Assembly (NCBI RefSeq): GCF_030689305.1
Contig: NZ_JAUYVM010000002.1
Span: 248,001-312,000 of the forward strand
DNA from: Vibrio penaeicida
GTDB lineage: Bacteria > Pseudomonadota > Gammaproteobacteria > Enterobacterales > Vibrionaceae
Length of the DNA: 64,000 bases
Direction: 5' to 3'
Positions 26,351 to 34,806 of the stretch are shown here, piece after piece. A program made the translations under genes and the position numbers. The first letter of the stretch is position 1. Every line of letters starts with the position of its first letter. Below the pieces are notes generated by a model. The model saw only the letters and a list, made by a program, of their open reading frames with translations. It was not told the origin of the DNA and searched no databases.

Positions 26351-26365
26351 GTCTGTCAGACAGAC
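26351..26365. repeat. 15-bp palindrome GTCTGTC-A-GACAGAC
   Basis: Perfect 7+7 bp inverted repeat about 40 bp upstream of module copy 3 and after the stop of the small membrane gene at 26423. Could be a protein binding site or part of a decayed element. Confidence 0.35.
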
Positions 26366-26422
26366 CTATCTTCATAGTCCATTTATCCACCAAAAATTAA
26401 TGGGGCGAGTTGACAGTACTTT

Positions 26423-26770
26423 TTAGGTATCCAGGCTGGATAGCCAATTATTCTTAAATCCCTTTCTGGCGATCAGAGCATGTGAAATGAGCATACCTAT
26501 TATTGGTAATGTAAACATTGCGATAAAGGTGAGTAACACCCATAAAATCCAATTCAACTTATTCTTTGACGCAATGACGCCTAGGGAAATAATGTACAGA
26601 AAAACTAGAGAACCAGTATAAATACTCATTTCTAACTCTTTGTAAAAAATTGATATAGCTACTGTTACAAGGATTGAAACCAGAATAATAGTGTGAAAAA
26701 GAAACCACTTTCTGTTACTTTTTCTATATTGTCTGAATTCTTTTTCGTTTAATAAGGTTTTTGGACTCAT
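26423..26770 (-). CDS. Small membrane protein, unknown
   Basis: 115 residues from ATG 26770 (a GTG at 26785 is possible). A charged N-terminus (about 1-22) precedes three hydrophobic segments (about 24-42, 50-68, 75-98). No family recognised. Lies 121 bp after the secreted protein gene at 26892, with a TGGCA...TGCCA hairpin in the gap; likely the second gene of the unit under module 4. Confidence 0.65.
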   Translation of the reverse strand: MSPKTLLNEKEFRQYRKSNRKWFLFHTIILVSILVTVAISIFYKELEMSIYTGSLVFLYIISLGVIASKNKLNWILWVLLTFIAMFTLPIIGMLISHALIARKGFKNNWLSSLDT

Positions 26771-26891
26771 TTCCACTCTTTGCACTGCCCTGTTTCTCCA
26801 TGTGATTTCGGACCTTAAATTCGATGAAGTTGTGGCACTTTTTAATAGACAGAAAATGCCACGTTTTTATCCAAAATAGGTATTTTCCACG

Positions 26892-27245
26892 TTAATTATT
26901 CAAAATGTCCAAATATGAAACTTCGCATGCACCGCCTCGTTTTGGCAGTGTTGAATCAACATGAACATTGACTTTTTTGTTTGCAGCAAAAGCAGTATAG
27001 GCAGCACTTATAATATGTTGGTGTTTTGAATCTACATATACCCTACGAGTATCAGTACAAGAAGATGAAGGCCAAACTAGTGGGCTCGTGAACCAAAGTT
27101 CAATCGTATTGTCGTATGTACTACCACTATAGTCGCCTACAGCTCTAATGAATTTTATTTCAAGGGAGTTTAAGTGAATATTTTCCGCATAGCACATAGG
27201 AGAAACAAACATTGAGGCTAATAAAATTTTTCTAAATACTCTCAT
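26892..27245 (-). CDS. Small secreted protein, island family member C
   Basis: 117 residues from ATG 27245, with a GTG one codon earlier better placed after AGGAAA. Signal peptide MRVFRKILLASMFVSPMCYA, then a mature domain with two Cys (SSSCTDTRR and GGACEVSYLDI) and a central SAAYTAFAANKKVNVHV helix-strand pair. Same overall pattern as members A and B. Function unknown; possibly an extracellular or periplasmic binding domain. Confidence 0.7.
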   Translation of the reverse strand: MRVFRKILLASMFVSPMCYAENIHLNSLEIKFIRAVGDYSGSTYDNTIELWFTSPLVWPSSSCTDTRRVYVDSKHQHIISAAYTAFAANKKVNVHVDSTLPKRGGACEVSYLDILNN

Positions 27246-27356
27246 CACAAGGCATTTCCTATAGTTTCGTAATACATAATTATACTTAGAGGTATTAACT
27301 TGGCTTTCAATCCAAATACCCGTTATTCGAAGGGTACTAGTCTTTAAATTCTGATA

Positions 27357-27426
27357 ATCATACGGTGCAATGATGCTCATAATGAGCGGAAATGTATTTT
27401 GTGCGAGCTATCTCTCTTCCATCAAA
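27357..27426 (-). promoter_or_regulatory. Island promoter module copy 4
   Basis: Minus strand: GAGAGATAGCTCGCACA with CTC starting at 27407 and TATGAT at 27362-27357, 45 nt downstream. Directly abuts the terminator at 27420-27459. Drives the secreted protein gene at 27245. Confidence 0.68.
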
Positions 27427-27459
27427 AAAGCTGCCTATTTGTAGGCAGCTTTTTTGATG
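27420..27459 (-). terminator. Bidirectional terminator after the 99-aa gene
   Basis: An 18-bp perfect stem (27420-27437 with 27442-27459) of the form A6-GCTGCCTA / TAGGCAGC-T6 and loop TTTG. With one mismatch the pairing extends into the flanking TCTTCC/GAAAGA. U-tracts on both strands. It ends the three-gene unit 28573-27477. Confidence 0.85.
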
Positions 27460-27476
27460 AAAGAGGGTTTGACTGG

Positions 27477-27776
27477 TTACTTTAACTTTTGGCGATTAGT
27501 CCACTCTTGGCAAGCATCTGACATTGTTTGACCGGTCGCTTCTTGCATCCACTGCATAAAACTACGGTCGAATTTAAATTCTTCTCCAAGCTTGGATTTG
27601 AAGTACCGACGAACATTTTGAGTTGTTTTATAAGTGTCTGTTATAACAGTGGTGTCTTCAATATGATTGCTGTGCCAATCAACTTTTTCCATTAGATCCC
27701 CTAATTCTTTATAGCACCACTTAGATTGCTGATCTTGGCTTTCAGTTTCATGTCTTTTTGAAGTGTTATAGCTCAC
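27477..27776 (-). CDS. Small protein resembling DUF6434
   Basis: 99 residues, cytoplasmic, start GTG at 27776. The segment from residue 34 (WHSNHIEDTTVITDTYKTTQ through NVRRYFKSKLGEEFKFDRSF to a closing ATGQTMSDACQEW) looks like the DUF6434 domain as I remember it; that assignment is from memory and moderate. Function unknown. Probably co-transcribed with the 93-aa and 147-aa genes upstream. Confidence 0.62.
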   Translation of the reverse strand: MSYNTSKRHETESQDQQSKWCYKELGDLMEKVDWHSNHIEDTTVITDTYKTTQNVRRYFKSKLGEEFKFDRSFMQWMQEATGQTMSDACQEWTNRQKLK

Positions 27777-27819
27777 ATTTAACCAACTCAGCTAGTTAAC
27801 AAAAACAGCAGTACAAAAT

Positions 27820-28101
27820 TTAAAGTGCGACAACCCCTTGAGTTTCAAGGACAGATTTAGCGTTTGTTCTGTCTATGATCTTCACTAGTGTTGTTTGTAT
27901 TAACTCACTATTTCTTATTTCAGTTTCACAAGAGAAACGCTCTTCTTGAATGCTATCGCCCTCTGATGGTGTAAATTGAACAACCACTTCCGTGGCGCAA
28001 TCTTTTGTCATCCCGTAATATGTCAATGTTATTTGGGGGTAACCATTGAAGCCTTTCTTAACGTATTTATCGATTCGCTTTTTTGCTTTTTCTAGATGCA
28101 T
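27820..28101 (-). CDS. Hypothetical protein, 93 aa
   Basis: Soluble, no signal peptide. Starts MHLEKAKKRIDKYVKKGF, followed by beta-strand-like segments (YPQITLTYYG, TEVVVQFTPS, EERFSCETEI) and a helical end. No family recognised. Sits 28 bp after the 147-aa gene and 43 bp before the 99-aa gene, same strand, so part of a three-gene unit. Confidence 0.6.
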   Translation of the reverse strand: MHLEKAKKRIDKYVKKGFNGYPQITLTYYGMTKDCATEVVVQFTPSEGDSIQEERFSCETEIRNSELIQTTLVKIIDRTNAKSVLETQGVVAL

Positions 28102-28129
28102 GCCACATACCTTTTCAACTATCTAATCT

Positions 28130-28573
28130 CTAACTTAAAGGATTACTTGGAACATTATCATTGTTCCATTCCCACTCCCAAGGGTTAGTAGTACAATTTA
28201 AAGAAATAATGCTTACGTCTTCCCAGTCACACGCCTCTTTTTTTGCTTTGTCAACTAATTGATCCCGTAAAAATAGGCACACACGGAACTCCCACTCAAC
28301 TATGTTTTTTACCCATGCAGCTTCATAGTTCCTAATTGGGCGATACCAACGAGCTTCGCGCTCACTTGCCTTAGTTAGTATGCCTTTGATATTGAAAGCT
28401 GTTGTAACTTCTACGATATAGACTGTTTTTTCTCGGAAATCTAGCACCACAAAATCAGGTAAACTACCTCCAATTTTATTTTTATCATCCCACGGTAAAG
28501 ACATTTGAGTTTTAATAAAACAATCGGGTTTAGAGCAAATATACTCCATTACAGCTTCTTCGAATCTGTCCAT
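28130..28573 (-). CDS. Hypothetical protein with PD-(D/E)XK-like core
   Basis: 147 residues, no signal peptide. The stretch LPDFVVLDFREKTVYIVEVT (38-57) has the beta-hairpin layout of PD-(D/E)XK nucleases: PD, a spacer, then hydrophobic-Glu-hydrophobic. The usual Lys of ExK is Thr here. It could be a variant or inactive nuclease-fold domain. RBS TAGGAG is 6 nt before ATG. First gene of the island, driven by module 5. Confidence 0.6.
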   Translation of the reverse strand: MDRFEEAVMEYICSKPDCFIKTQMSLPWDDKNKIGGSLPDFVVLDFREKTVYIVEVTTAFNIKGILTKASEREARWYRPIRNYEAAWVKNIVEWEFRVCLFLRDQLVDKAKKEACDWEDVSIISLNCTTNPWEWEWNNDNVPSNPLS

Positions 28574-28646
28574 TTGTACTCCTAATACTGAAGTGAATGA
28601 ATCTACGCTTCATCCTATAAGGTATGTGGTTTTTAAAAGTACGGGG

Positions 28647-28716
28647 ATTATATAATGAAATTAGGCACATATTTATTGTGAATTAATGTTGTGTGAGTGA
28701 ACTCTCTTTCATCAAA
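28647..28716 (-). promoter_or_regulatory. Island promoter module copy 5
   Basis: Minus strand: TTGATGAAAGAGAGTTCACT then CACACA, with CTC starting at 28697 and consensus TATAAT at 28652-28647, again exactly 45 nt downstream. Abuts the terminator of the Gfo/Idh gene. The -35 region (AATAAATATG) is poor, suggesting dependence on an activator. Confidence 0.7.
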
Positions 28717-28749
28717 AAAAGGCTGCCAATGTCACTTGGCAGCCTTTTT
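28716..28749 (-). terminator. Bidirectional terminator after the Gfo/Idh gene
   Basis: 14-bp perfect stem AAAAAGGCTGCCAA / TTGGCAGCCTTTTT, loop TGTCAC. Confidence 0.85.
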
Positions 28750-28770
28750 AAATGAGTGGGGGTTAATGAG

Positions 28771-29826
28771 TTAGTATTGGATATCCATCCCTCTTGCTTT
28801 GTTGCTTTCGAAGCAAGCTTCAACAACCGCCATGGTTTGGAAAGCGTCTGCAACAGCAGTATGTAGGGTGTCATCTTCACCGGATGAGAAGCGCTGAATG
28901 TTGCTCATGGTGCCGATAAACGCTTCTGGGAACCACCCGCCTTCAAGTGGGACGGATTGCCATTCTTTGCCCCGTTCACAAAACAAAAACTCATCAGGCT
29001 CGCCGTTGGGGTAATCCAGCAGGACGCCCATTTTTATCATCACGCAGCCTTCGGTTCCTTCAAAGCGGAAACTGGCGTCTTGCGCTTTACGACCGTAATC
29101 GTGATTGTGATTGATCGACATTAGGCAGCGCAGAGGATATTCGTAATCCAATATGGCGCTGGTGCGGGTTTGTTTGAAGTCTTGCGAGCGTGGATCTGCC
29201 ATGCTCCGGCAATAGACCGATTTTGGGTTACCTGCGATTGAGCGAATGAGGTCGATATAATGAATCGAGTGAACCAGCAATTCGATTCGCTCCATTTTGA
29301 GTAGAAACGGAAACATCTCCCACGGAGTATGAATGTTTAAGTGTACTTCAATATCCGTTAGCTCACCCAGTTTACCGCTTTGAACGACGTCTCTTAGTGC
29401 CAGCATCATGGCAGAAAATCGAAGCTGAAAGTTCACGGCTGCTATGAGGTTTTTGCGCTCGCAAATGTTACGGATCACTTTTGCTTGTTCAAGATCCAAG
29501 CCTAGAGGCTTTTGAATCAAAACGGGTACGCCATCGGGGAGTATTTCGAGCACTTGTGGGGCTGCAACAGGGGGAAGAGGGAGGTCGTAAACCACATCAG
29601 TAAACTGGGTGGCGTCTTCTAAGCTTTTATATACAGTCTCGATTCCCCAGTCGCTGGCGACTTTTTCTGCTCTAGAAGTATCAATATCAAAGATCCCCTG
29701 AACATGAAAACCGGCTTTTTTGTAGGCCGGTAAATGCGCATCATGAACTATTCCGCCAGCACCAATGATTACAATTGGTTTGGGGTTACTGGGTTGTGGC
29801 CAAGTTTGCTGCAATTCCATTGTCAT
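28771..29826 (-). CDS. Gfo/Idh/MocA family oxidoreductase
   Basis: 351 residues. NAD(P)-binding VIIGAGGIVHDAHLPAYKKAG (about 19-39) and QKPLGLDLEQA (Glu/Gln-Lys-Pro motif near 104), then the C-terminal sheet domain. RBS AAAGGAG 7 nt before ATG. It is divergent from the sugar-acid operon at 30521 and probably oxidises the imported sugar or sugar acid. It has little similarity beyond the family to the Gfo/Idh protein at 12743. Confidence 0.85.
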   Translation of the reverse strand: MTMELQQTWPQPSNPKPIVIIGAGGIVHDAHLPAYKKAGFHVQGIFDIDTSRAEKVASDWGIETVYKSLEDATQFTDVVYDLPLPPVAAPQVLEILPDGVPVLIQKPLGLDLEQAKVIRNICERKNLIAAVNFQLRFSAMMLALRDVVQSGKLGELTDIEVHLNIHTPWEMFPFLLKMERIELLVHSIHYIDLIRSIAGNPKSVYCRSMADPRSQDFKQTRTSAILDYEYPLRCLMSINHNHDYGRKAQDASFRFEGTEGCVMIKMGVLLDYPNGEPDEFLFCERGKEWQSVPLEGGWFPEAFIGTMSNIQRFSSGEDDTLHTAVADAFQTMAVVEACFESNKARGMDIQY

Positions 29827-29930
29827 TATTCACTCCTTTGAATTTAAATTTAGCGCTTTGCGATGGTGTTTCGCCAGTTATGCGAAAAAGTTTTTATATG
29901 TGAAAGCTGCTCGCTTGAAAAAGAAAGTAT

Positions 29931-30374
29931 TTATTTCTTCTTCTCTACTAACAATATGTGTTCGCAATAGAGAACGGTTTTTCCATCCTGATTCAGCACT
30001 TCGACCGTTTCAGTGACTTGCCCAAAACCTTCACGTTTCGGATCATCCATCTTCTTGCTTATGGTAATTCGGCTTTTGATGGTATCCCCAATATAGACCG
30101 GATTCGGGAAGCGAAGCCTTTCATATCCATAAGTGAAAGCGAATGGGTTAATTTCTGTTGCAGTTAATCCGATGCCAATAGCAAACGTCATCGTGCCGTG
30201 GGCAATGCGCTTACCCCAAGGTTGTTGCTTGCAAAATTCTTCATCCATATGGTGTGGGAAAAAATCCCCAGTGTGACCTGCATGCACTACAAAGTCCGTT
30301 TCGGTAATGGTGCGGCCTAATGTAAGGCGCATTTCATCCACTTCGTAGTCTTCAAAATATCGTGCTCGTTCCAT
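29931..30374 (-). CDS. MaoC-like dehydratase, catalytic motif present
   Basis: 147 residues, single hotdog domain. The hydratase-2 motif reads HTGDFFPHHMDEEF (about 34-47), retaining the catalytic Asp and His. MaoC-fold enzymes hydrate or dehydrate CoA thioesters such as enoyl-CoA or mesaconyl-CoA. It is divergent from a longer MaoC paralogue at 30521 and lies 104 bp upstream of the Gfo/Idh gene. The CoA-transferase at 32186 could provide the CoA ester. Confidence 0.83.
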   Translation of the reverse strand: MERARYFEDYEVDEMRLTLGRTITETDFVVHAGHTGDFFPHHMDEEFCKQQPWGKRIAHGTMTFAIGIGLTATEINPFAFTYGYERLRFPNPVYIGDTIKSRITISKKMDDPKREGFGQVTETVEVLNQDGKTVLYCEHILLVEKKK

Positions 30375-30402
30375 GGTCGTTACCTATATTTCCCGCTTAT
30401 CG

Positions 30403-30505
30403 AATTTCATATTCACAATCTAGATTTATATTTGAAATTTATTGTTGATCATTTTTTAGTCAAGTGCTAGTGTTGATTTTGAAATTAGATTTCGAATATG
30501 AAATT
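30403..30505. promoter_or_regulatory. Paired 12-bp inverted repeats in the divergent MaoC promoter region
   Basis: AATTTCATATTC at 30403-30414 and GAATATGAAATT at 30494-30505 are exact reverse complements 79 bp apart. One copy lies near each divergent start. Further AAATT-rich repeats lie between. They probably bind one regulator that controls both transcripts, possibly by looping. No regulator gene is in this cluster. Confidence 0.5.
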
Positions 30506-30520
30506 AAAGTTGAGGTTATC

Positions 30521-31069
30521 ATGGAAAGAAAGCCGACAGTGGGCGTTTCATCACGTCCGGTAAAAGGTATGCCCACTGACCACGCTGATATTCCGGTTTG
30601 GAATGCAGAAGATTGGTATTACGAGGATTTCGAAGTCGGTCATACCATTCGATCATTACGGCGCACCATTTCTGAAGGTGAAGCCATGCTATTTAATAGC
30701 TTGGTAATGGATCTCCATCCTTATGTTGCCGATGACACCTTTGCCAAAGAAGAAGGGCATTTTGGTAAGCGATTGGTGGCTGGGGCTCAAGTTTTTTCCT
30801 ACGGTTTGGGTTTGGTAGCAACCAACTGCCTCAATTCATTTTCCTACGGCTACGACAAACTCCGCTTTATCAAACCCACCTTTATTGGCGACACCATATA
30901 CACCGTGCGAAAAAACTTATCGAAAGAACCCAAGTACGACGAGATGGGATTAGTCCGCGTGAGCTACAGCGTTTATAAGGGCGATGGTGAGCTTGTGCTT
31001 TATTGCGAGCACTTATTGACGGTTCTCTATAAAGATAATGACGGCAAGAAGGAGTCAGCGGGTGAGTAA
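30521..31069 (+). CDS. MaoC-like protein lacking the catalytic His
   Basis: 182 residues from ATG 30521 (GAGG 6 nt upstream). Clearly homologous to the protein at 29931 (for example [19 protein letters not shown] against TYGYERLRFPNPVYIGDTI). Where the other has GDFFPHH it reads MDLHPYV, keeping the Asp but replacing the motif His with Val. It may be the structural partner of a heteromeric hydratase or have changed function. It has a 30-residue N-terminal extension. First gene of an eleven-gene operon. Confidence 0.8.
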   Translation: MERKPTVGVSSRPVKGMPTDHADIPVWNAEDWYYEDFEVGHTIRSLRRTISEGEAMLFNSLVMDLHPYVADDTFAKEEGHFGKRLVAGAQVFSYGLGLVATNCLNSFSYGYDKLRFIKPTFIGDTIYTVRKNLSKEPKYDEMGLVRVSYSVYKGDGELVLYCEHLLTVLYKDNDGKKESAGE

Positions 31070-32189
31070 GTTAAAACTACATGGTATGACTTGGGATCAC
31101 TGCCGCGGATACGACCCAATGGTCGCGACAGCAAATAAGTTTGCAGAGCTTAACCCAGACGTAGAGATCATTTGGCATAAACGATCTTTGCAGGCGTTTG
31201 CCGATCGTCCTCTTGAAGAAATGACCACTGAGTTCGACTTAATGGTGATTGATCACCCTCACGCTGGTGCGGCGTCCGAAACCGGTTTGCTGCTTCCTCT
31301 CGATGGAAACGGTTATGACGACCAACTGGAAACACTAGCCGAGCAATCAGTCGGGCAATCGCATCCATCGTATTTTCATGGGCACCAATGGGCATTGGCG
31401 ATTGACGCGGCTACCCCTGTAGCGGCATACCGGCCCGATAAATTAGACAGTATTCCACGTGAATGGGATGAAGTGGTTGCACTAGCGGAAGCCGGCAAGG
31501 TTGTTTGGCCGTTAAAGCCTATCGACGCACTCATGTCTTTTTACAATGTGCTCGCCAACCAAGGAAACCCATTTGGCAACGATGTAAACGGTGTCGCTAC
31601 TGAGCAGGGCATCGCGACACTTAACCAGCTTCTGCGTGTAAGCCAGCATCTGGATGAGCGTTGCTTCTCTATGAACCCCATTGGTGCTTATGAATGGCTA
31701 GCCAGTCGCGAAGATGCCGCATACATCCCTTATTTGTATGGCTACAGCAACTATGGGCGAGAAGGGTTTCGTCAACATGTTGTGTGTTCTTGCGACGCGC
31801 CAGTATTTGGTGGCAACGCAGTCGGTGGCACAACATTGGGGGGAACCGGTATTGCTATCTCTGCGTCTACCCAACACAAAGACATCGCATTGAAATACGC
31901 TTTTTGGATCGCCTCCGCTGAAGTGCAAAAAGATCTCTTCTTTAACTCTGGTGGGCAGCCAGGGAATTTGGTTGCGTGGCAGGATGAACATTGTAATCAG
32001 CAATCCAACCACTTTTTTAAAGACACATTAACCACGCTAGAAAACGCCTATCTGCGCCCGAGACATAATGGGTACATGCAATTTCAGGATGTGGCAGGCG
32101 ATTGGGTTAACGCTTGCCTACAAGGCCAGCTTTCAACGGAAAAAACGATCGAAAACATTCAGCAAGAGTACGCAAGGAGCAAAAGATGA
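31062..32189 (+). CDS. Solute-binding-like protein without signal peptide
   Basis: 375 residues from GTG 31062, with AAGGAG 8 nt upstream, overlapping the previous stop. The fold is that of family 1 extracellular solute-binding proteins ([41 protein letters not shown]), but the chain begins directly in the first strand ([12 protein letters not shown]) with no signal peptide. It is therefore predicted cytoplasmic. It lies between a MaoC gene and a CoA-transferase gene, away from the true binding protein at 33411. A role as a cytosolic carrier, sensor or enzyme is speculative. Confidence 0.78.
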   Translation: MSKLKLHGMTWDHCRGYDPMVATANKFAELNPDVEIIWHKRSLQAFADRPLEEMTTEFDLMVIDHPHAGAASETGLLLPLDGNGYDDQLETLAEQSVGQSHPSYFHGHQWALAIDAATPVAAYRPDKLDSIPREWDEVVALAEAGKVVWPLKPIDALMSFYNVLANQGNPFGNDVNGVATEQGIATLNQLLRVSQHLDERCFSMNPIGAYEWLASREDAAYIPYLYGYSNYGREGFRQHVVCSCDAPVFGGNAVGGTTLGGTGIAISASTQHKDIALKYAFWIASAEVQKDLFFNSGGQPGNLVAWQDEHCNQQSNHFFKDTLTTLENAYLRPRHNGYMQFQDVAGDWVNACLQGQLSTEKTIENIQQEYARSKR

Positions 32190-33334
32190 CATTGCCACTA
32201 GAAGGGAAGTTGGTAGTCGATTTTAGCCAGTTTCTAGCTGGACCGTTAGCAGGGTTAAAGCTTGCGGATCTAGGTGCTCGTGTAATCAAGATAGAGCGCC
32301 CAGGCTCAGGGGATTTATGTCGGCACTTGTACTTAACAGACACCGATGTGGGTGGTGTGAATTCATTGTTTCAAGCCATTAACCGCAATAAAGAAAGCTT
32401 TTGTGCCGATTTAAAAAAGCCTGAAGACATTGCCGCAGTAAAGAATCTCTTAAAGAAAGCGGATATCGTTTTGCAGAATTTCCGGCCGGGTGTGATCGAA
32501 AGATTGGGATTGGATTATGAAACAATTCGTCAATTTAATCCTACAGTTATATATGGGTCCGTTTCTGGTTATGGCACAACGGGACCATGGGTGAATCGCC
32601 CTGGACAAGACCTGTTAGCGCAGTCTCTATCTGGTTTGACATGGCTCAGTGGAAACAGCGATATGCCACCGACGCCAATGGGGTTAGCCGTCGCGGATAT
32701 GTTGGCGGGAAATGCATTGGTTCAAGGTGTGTTGGCAGCATTGGTAAAAAGCCAGTCCACAGGAAAAGGCGGTAAAGTAGAAACCAGCTTAATGGAAGTG
32801 TTGATTGATTTTCAGTTTGAGGTGCTTACCACGTACTTGAATAGCGGCAAGAAAAAACAAGAACGTAGCCAAATGAACAATGCTCATGCGTATTTATCAG
32901 CGCCTTATGGCATCTATAAAACCAAAGATAACTATATCGCGATCGCGATGGGACCAGTTGACCAGCTTGGGAAATTAATGGGCGACGAAAACATCGCTCA
33001 ATACACCGACAGTAAAATGTGGTTTAGCCATCGAGATGAAATTAAAGAGCAAATACAAACCAAGTTGTTGGAAGAAAAGACCGAACACTGGATGTCGATA
33101 TTCTCGCAACACGATGTATGGGCATCGGAGGTATTGAACTGGGATGATTTGATTGAAACAGAAGCATTTCAGCACCTCGATATGCTTCAAAAACTCGAAC
33201 ACCAAGATGTAGAAGAATTACTGACAACCCGTCTACCCATAAGGTTTGACGGGAAAGTTTTGAACAGCAAGGTAGCTGCACCAACACTAGGTCAGCATAC
33301 CGGATCGATCACCAAGGAGTTTTTACTTAAGTGA
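32186..33334 (+). CDS. CaiB/BaiF (class III) CoA-transferase
   Basis: 382 residues from ATG 32186 (ATGA overlap with the previous stop; AAGGAG upstream). Typical features: VVDFSQFLAGPLAGLKLADLGARVIKIE at the N-terminus, RNKESFCADLKKP, FRPGVIERLGLDYE, and SVSGYGTTGPW. The catalytic Asp lies near residue 160 (GQDLLAQSLSG). It moves CoA between carboxylic acids without acyl-phosphate. Substrate unknown; the neighbouring MaoC proteins suggest a CoA-activated acid is then hydrated or dehydrated. Confidence 0.9.
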   Translation: MTLPLEGKLVVDFSQFLAGPLAGLKLADLGARVIKIERPGSGDLCRHLYLTDTDVGGVNSLFQAINRNKESFCADLKKPEDIAAVKNLLKKADIVLQNFRPGVIERLGLDYETIRQFNPTVIYGSVSGYGTTGPWVNRPGQDLLAQSLSGLTWLSGNSDMPPTPMGLAVADMLAGNALVQGVLAALVKSQSTGKGGKVETSLMEVLIDFQFEVLTTYLNSGKKKQERSQMNNAHAYLSAPYGIYKTKDNYIAIAMGPVDQLGKLMGDENIAQYTDSKMWFSHRDEIKEQIQTKLLEEKTEHWMSIFSQHDVWASEVLNWDDLIETEAFQHLDMLQKLEHQDVEELLTTRLPIRFDGKVLNSKVAAPTLGQHTGSITKEFLLK

Positions 33335-33410
33335 CCCACGTAAGTTTAATCTTTACGACTAATCTTTAGCCGGCTCTCAATACAGGGAGGACGGCGTCAT
33401 GGAGGACATG

Positions 33411-34730
33411 ATGAAGCGTTTATTAGGATCGAACACACTAACTAAAGCCATTGGATTGGCTTGTTTAACTGCCTCTGTTTCTGTTGCAAATGCCGCAGAC
33501 GACAAGGTACTACGCGTTAAGCTCATTGGGGGCGCGCAGTATGAACCTCTCTACACTTTGATTCCAAAGTGGGAAAAGAAAACGGGCATGAAAGTCGAAG
33601 TGCTTTCACGCAAAAACCATTTTGAGTTAGATCGCGAAATCAAACAAGATATCGCCGCCAACAACATCAATTATTGTGTGGCGTCTAACCATACTAGTTT
33701 CGCGCCTCAGTATGGCTCTATTTATACGGATCTCAGCAAGTTGATCAGCAAGAGTGTACTTGATGAGTTTGTTGCACTGACGCTTGAGCACGGAACCATT
33801 GATGGGCGCTTGGTGCAGTTGCCAAGGCACAGTGATATTTCAAATCTTTACTACAAAAAATCTTTGTTTGAAGACGAAGACAACAAGTCTAAGTTCAAAG
33901 CCAAATACGGTTATGACTTAACGCCACCTGAAACGTGGAGCCAAGTGAAAGATCAGGCGATTTTCTTCGCGGATCCACCGAACTTCTACGGCACCCAGTA
34001 TGTCGGTAAAGACGAAGCAATCACAGGTCGTTTCTACGAGATGCTGGTGGCAGAAGGTGGCGCGTTATTTGATAAAGATTGGAATCCAACCTTTAACTCC
34101 GAAGCAGGTCAGCGAGCGCTGCAATGGTTTGTGGATTTGTATGAAGCCAAAGCGGTTCCAGCAGGGGTGCCAAACTACTTGTGGGATGATACTGGGCTCG
34201 GATTTGCTTCAGGCACGGTTGCATTAGATTTGGATTGGGCTGGTTGGGCTGCGTTTTTCAACGACCCTAAAAACTCCAAAGTGGCAGGCGATATAGGGTT
34301 AGTCAAAGCGCCTAAAGGCTCGGGCGGTAAACGCACGGGTTGGTCTGGGTCTCACACTTTTTCTATTACAGAAGCGTGTGAAAACAAACAGGCAGCGGCA
34401 TCGTTCATTACTTTCTTAACGAGCTATGAAGGTCAAATCCTCGAAGCACGTCGAGGCTTGCTACCCACTCGCGAACGTGTATGGGAAGACATCATTGAAG
34501 CGAATCGTGCCATGAATAACGACTTTATGGTACAGGTATTCAAAACCTTCCAACAGTCCATGGCAGAAGATGCGTTTACACCGCCGTTGATCCCAGAATG
34601 GATCGAAGTTTCTAACCAAATTTGGCCACAACTTCAGGCTGCCGTCGTTGGCGATAAAACCGTGAAGGAAGCGTTAGATGATGCTGCTGAAGGTGCACGC
34701 GAAGTGATGGAAGACGCAGGTTATTTATAA
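33411..34730 (+). CDS. ABC sugar transporter, extracellular solute-binding protein
   Basis: 439 residues from ATG 33411; ATGs at 33399 and 33408 are alternatives. Signal peptide ends around VSVANAAD. Family 1 (MalE/UgpB-like) features include LIGGAQYEPLYTLIPKWEKKTG, NYLWDDTGLGFASGTVALD and RTGWSGSHTFSITEACENK. Periplasmic receptor for the importer encoded next. Substrate class by homology is a sugar, polyol or sugar acid. Confidence 0.88.
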   Translation: MKRLLGSNTLTKAIGLACLTASVSVANAADDKVLRVKLIGGAQYEPLYTLIPKWEKKTGMKVEVLSRKNHFELDREIKQDIAANNINYCVASNHTSFAPQYGSIYTDLSKLISKSVLDEFVALTLEHGTIDGRLVQLPRHSDISNLYYKKSLFEDEDNKSKFKAKYGYDLTPPETWSQVKDQAIFFADPPNFYGTQYVGKDEAITGRFYEMLVAEGGALFDKDWNPTFNSEAGQRALQWFVDLYEAKAVPAGVPNYLWDDTGLGFASGTVALDLDWAGWAAFFNDPKNSKVAGDIGLVKAPKGSGGKRTGWSGSHTFSITEACENKQAAASFITFLTSYEGQILEARRGLLPTRERVWEDIIEANRAMNNDFMVQVFKTFQQSMAEDAFTPPLIPEWIEVSNQIWPQLQAAVVGDKTVKEALDDAAEGAREVMEDAGYL

Positions 34731-34806
34731 GGCTGTAGGGAAATAAGCATATAAGGGTGGGGAAACCCACCCAGCTTGAATGCTTTCAACCAATACAAGG
34801 ATAGGT

